Source: Cytophagales bacterium
GTDB taxonomy: Bacteria; Bacteroidota; Bacteroidia; Cytophagales; Thermoflexibacteraceae
Direction: 5' to 3'
Assembly: GCA_013298985.1 (NCBI GenBank)
Contig: JAAFJS010000017.1
Location: 1-44,934, forward strand
DNA length: 44,934 nucleotides
Under the pieces are notes generated by a model. It saw only the letters and a program-made list of their open reading frames with translations. It searched no databases and was not told where the DNA came from. Numbering within the stretch: the first letter of the stretch is position 1; the number at the start of each line of letters is the position of its first letter. The translations under genes were made by a program, and so were the position numbers. Positions 43,677-44,934 of the stretch are shown here, piece after piece.

Positions 43677-44333
43677 TTAAAGAATAATCACTTCATCAAA
43701 AAAAGCATTTTTTATTTTTTGCTCCTCAAAAATCTGCTTTATTCGCTCATTTACAATAAGTGAAGGGCGACCAAACATAGGATTACCTCTAAGAAACTTC
43801 ATAGTAGATTTTCCCCAATATTCCCAAGTTTGAAAAATATCAGATTGGTCTAAAAAACGTTTATCTTCTACTTCAAAAGATAATTGAAAAGGAACAATCA
43901 TATTTGCTTTTTTTTTGGAATCCCATACTAAATCACCCAAATAATTATCCCTCTTACAATTTTTACATTGATTCAATAATCCAATTTTGAACCCTTTTGA
44001 TTGAGGTAGCATTTTAGGAAAGGTATAATTAGATTTTAAATGATAAAAATCTAAAAATTCGCCTTTTTTATTGACTACTTGGGATGTTTCAAAAAGAATA
44101 TTTGCATTTTGAAAAATATCATACAATTTTTTGGAAATTAAATAATCCTGTGCCTCAGTAGCAAAAAAATCTTTTTTTACATTATTTAATCCTGTTACTA
44201 ACAAACCGCCTACAAGTTTTGTACCCGTACCACAAGTAGGGCAAGCATTGGATAGGTCCAATACCTGTCCTAATGTTTCTCCGCTATCCCCTTTAGGAGC
44301 AACATAATAGTAATGTAAAATGTAGTATTTCAT
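43677..44333 (-). CDS. Candidate immunity protein with two CxxC motifs
   Basis: 218 residues, soluble. The first pair CPTC (Cys31, Cys34, within ACPTCGTGTKL) and the second CKNC (Cys123, Cys126) could form a zinc site. The C-terminal part (DQSDIFQTWEYWG ... RPSLIVNERIKQIFEEQKIKNAFFDEV) resembles in order the double-CxxCG immunity proteins of Myxococcus (SitI6 type), which sit beside polymorphic toxins. That similarity is my recollection of the pattern, not an alignment. It starts four bases after the stop of the nuclease-type toxin gene, so it is almost certainly co-expressed with it. Its base composition is as AT-rich as the toxin. Confidence 0.6.
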   Translation of the reverse strand: MKYYILHYYYVAPKGDSGETLGQVLDLSNACPTCGTGTKLVGGLLVTGLNNVKKDFFATEAQDYLISKKLYDIFQNANILFETSQVVNKKGEFLDFYHLKSNYTFPKMLPQSKGFKIGLLNQCKNCKRDNYLGDLVWDSKKKANMIVPFQLSFEVEDKRFLDQSDIFQTWEYWGKSTMKFLRGNPMFGRPSLIVNERIKQIFEEQKIKNAFFDEVIIL

Positions 44334-44337
44334 AATT

Positions 44338-44934
44338 TTATTTAATTATTCCTAAATTTCTTAAAGCTATAAATGCCCAATCTCGTTGCCCAATGGATGT
44401 ATATGCTTCTATATAGGCATTTATTATTTGTCTACGGGAAAAATTTTGTCCATACGGCAAAAGTTTTTGCAATCTTTGAGTAATTGTTCTATGGTTAAGA
44501 TATCTTAAAGAAACAGCAAGTCCTGTGTTTATTGTAAGCCCATTAGTATTTAAATTGGGGTCTCTATACAATCTTTTTTCAGCAAGATGATGAGATTCTT
44601 TTACTTGCCATTTAGAATACATTTTCGTTATTTTGTGTGGTCTTATTTTACCACTAAGTAAAGGTACTATTTTTTGAAATTTAAATCTAAACATTCTGCC
44701 ACCTGCCAACTCCACGTTTGGGTCTCCATTACCTTCATCACCACCAAACAAGAAGTCCATTGCTGCGCCTACTGCACTACTCATAGCGTCACGACTGAAA
44801 CGATAAGTCATCATTTGATAACTATCTCCTGCCATTTGCTCTAATACAAAGAACTCTGTTGCATCTTCATCTTCTTCTGAAAAAAGAATGGATTGATTAT
44901 CAGCAAGATTATCTAAAAAATTATTCGCCAAATT
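44338..44934 (-). CDS. C-terminus of a polymorphic toxin, HHLxEKR-type nuclease tip (partial)
   Basis: The frame is open to the right edge; 198 residues are visible and the true start lies beyond (a TTG at 44931 is only the first possible start codon). The first 90 residues are acidic and low in motifs. The last 95 carry KESHHLAEKRLYRDP, then LRYLNHRTITQRLQKLLPYG and RRQIINAYIEAYTSIG. The HH, EKR, NH and PYG order fits predicted HNH/endonuclease VII-type nuclease tips of bacterial polymorphic toxins. It probably cuts DNA or RNA of rival cells. The delivery domains (RHS or other) would be outside the window. Confidence 0.6.
   Translation of the reverse strand, partial: NLANNFLDNLADNQSILFSEEDEDATEFFVLEQMAGDSYQMMTYRFSRDAMSSAVGAAMDFLFGGDEGNGDPNVELAGGRMFRFKFQKIVPLLSGKIRPHKITKMYSKWQVKESHHLAEKRLYRDPNLNTNGLTINTGLAVSLRYLNHRTITQRLQKLLPYGQNFSRRQIINAYIEAYTSIGQRDWAFIALRNLGIIK

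Overview
The window is an AT-rich piece of a Bacteroidota chromosome, most likely from the Cytophagales. The signs are a DUF3276 (PUR-type) gene, the long NusB followed by YtxH-like and DUF1573 genes, an OmpP1/FadL-type outer membrane protein, DUF4199, a propeller/Y_Y_Y sensor kinase, and promoters of the Bacteroidota type (TTG or TTTG, about 19-20 bases, then TAnnTTTG). Most of it is ordinary core genome; the accessory material is at about 14.1-14.9 kb and to the right of 40 kb.

Layout. At 1-3.5 kb, on the minus strand, are the start of a membrane protein, an MscS channel and a biotin carboxylase whose gene overlaps the channel gene. A small inverted-repeat element and a good promoter precede uvrA (3.8-6.7 kb). 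Then come a PD-(D/E)XK-like gene, a coiled-coil gene, a tRNA-Lys/Leu/Lys cluster, a TPR-SH3 membrane protein and a DUF3276 gene. From 10.4 to 17.2 kb lie two large related sensor histidine kinases. Between them are a DUF433/DUF5615 toxin-antitoxin pair, whose toxin gene is frameshifted by a perfect 26-bp tandem duplication, and a broken-off copy of a kinase 3' end. From 17.2 to 21.6 kb, on the minus strand, are DUF1573, YtxH, nusB, an unknown protein, a LysM protein and an Rpn-like nuclease. From 21.8 to 40.1 kb, mostly plus strand, are dnaB, a PD-(D/E)XK-like gene, a lipoprotein, DUF4199 (minus), two tandem lgt genes, a YdcF-like protein, a lipoprotein, a FemAB/GNAT-like protein, a secreted Met/Asn/Gly-rich repeat protein, an OmpP1-like barrel, DUF423, FkbM, a Uma2 nuclease, an S41 protease and a DUF1549/DUF1553 cytochrome-type protein.

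From 40 kb to the end the minus strand carries a blaI-blaR1 pair with three operator-like sites, several small proteins, an orphan RHS-core fragment, clusters of REP-like hairpins, and a toxin-immunity pair running off the window. The last protein ends in a predicted nuclease domain (HHLxEKR ... NH ... PYG). Four bases downstream is a double-CxxC protein that looks like an immunity protein. Main toxin, immunity gene, then an orphan RHS tip is the usual order of a polymorphic toxin locus. This right edge is the best candidate for an undescribed system.

How the parts relate: nusB-YtxH-DUF1573, lgt1-lgt2-ydcF, the 28.3/29.0 kb lipoprotein-transferase pair, accC-mscS and blaI-blaR1 look like transcription units. 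The two kinases have no response regulator beside them, so their partners must be elsewhere. Palindromic two-hairpin elements recur at 33.5, 40.2 and 43.5 kb, which points to a dispersed REP-like family in this genome.
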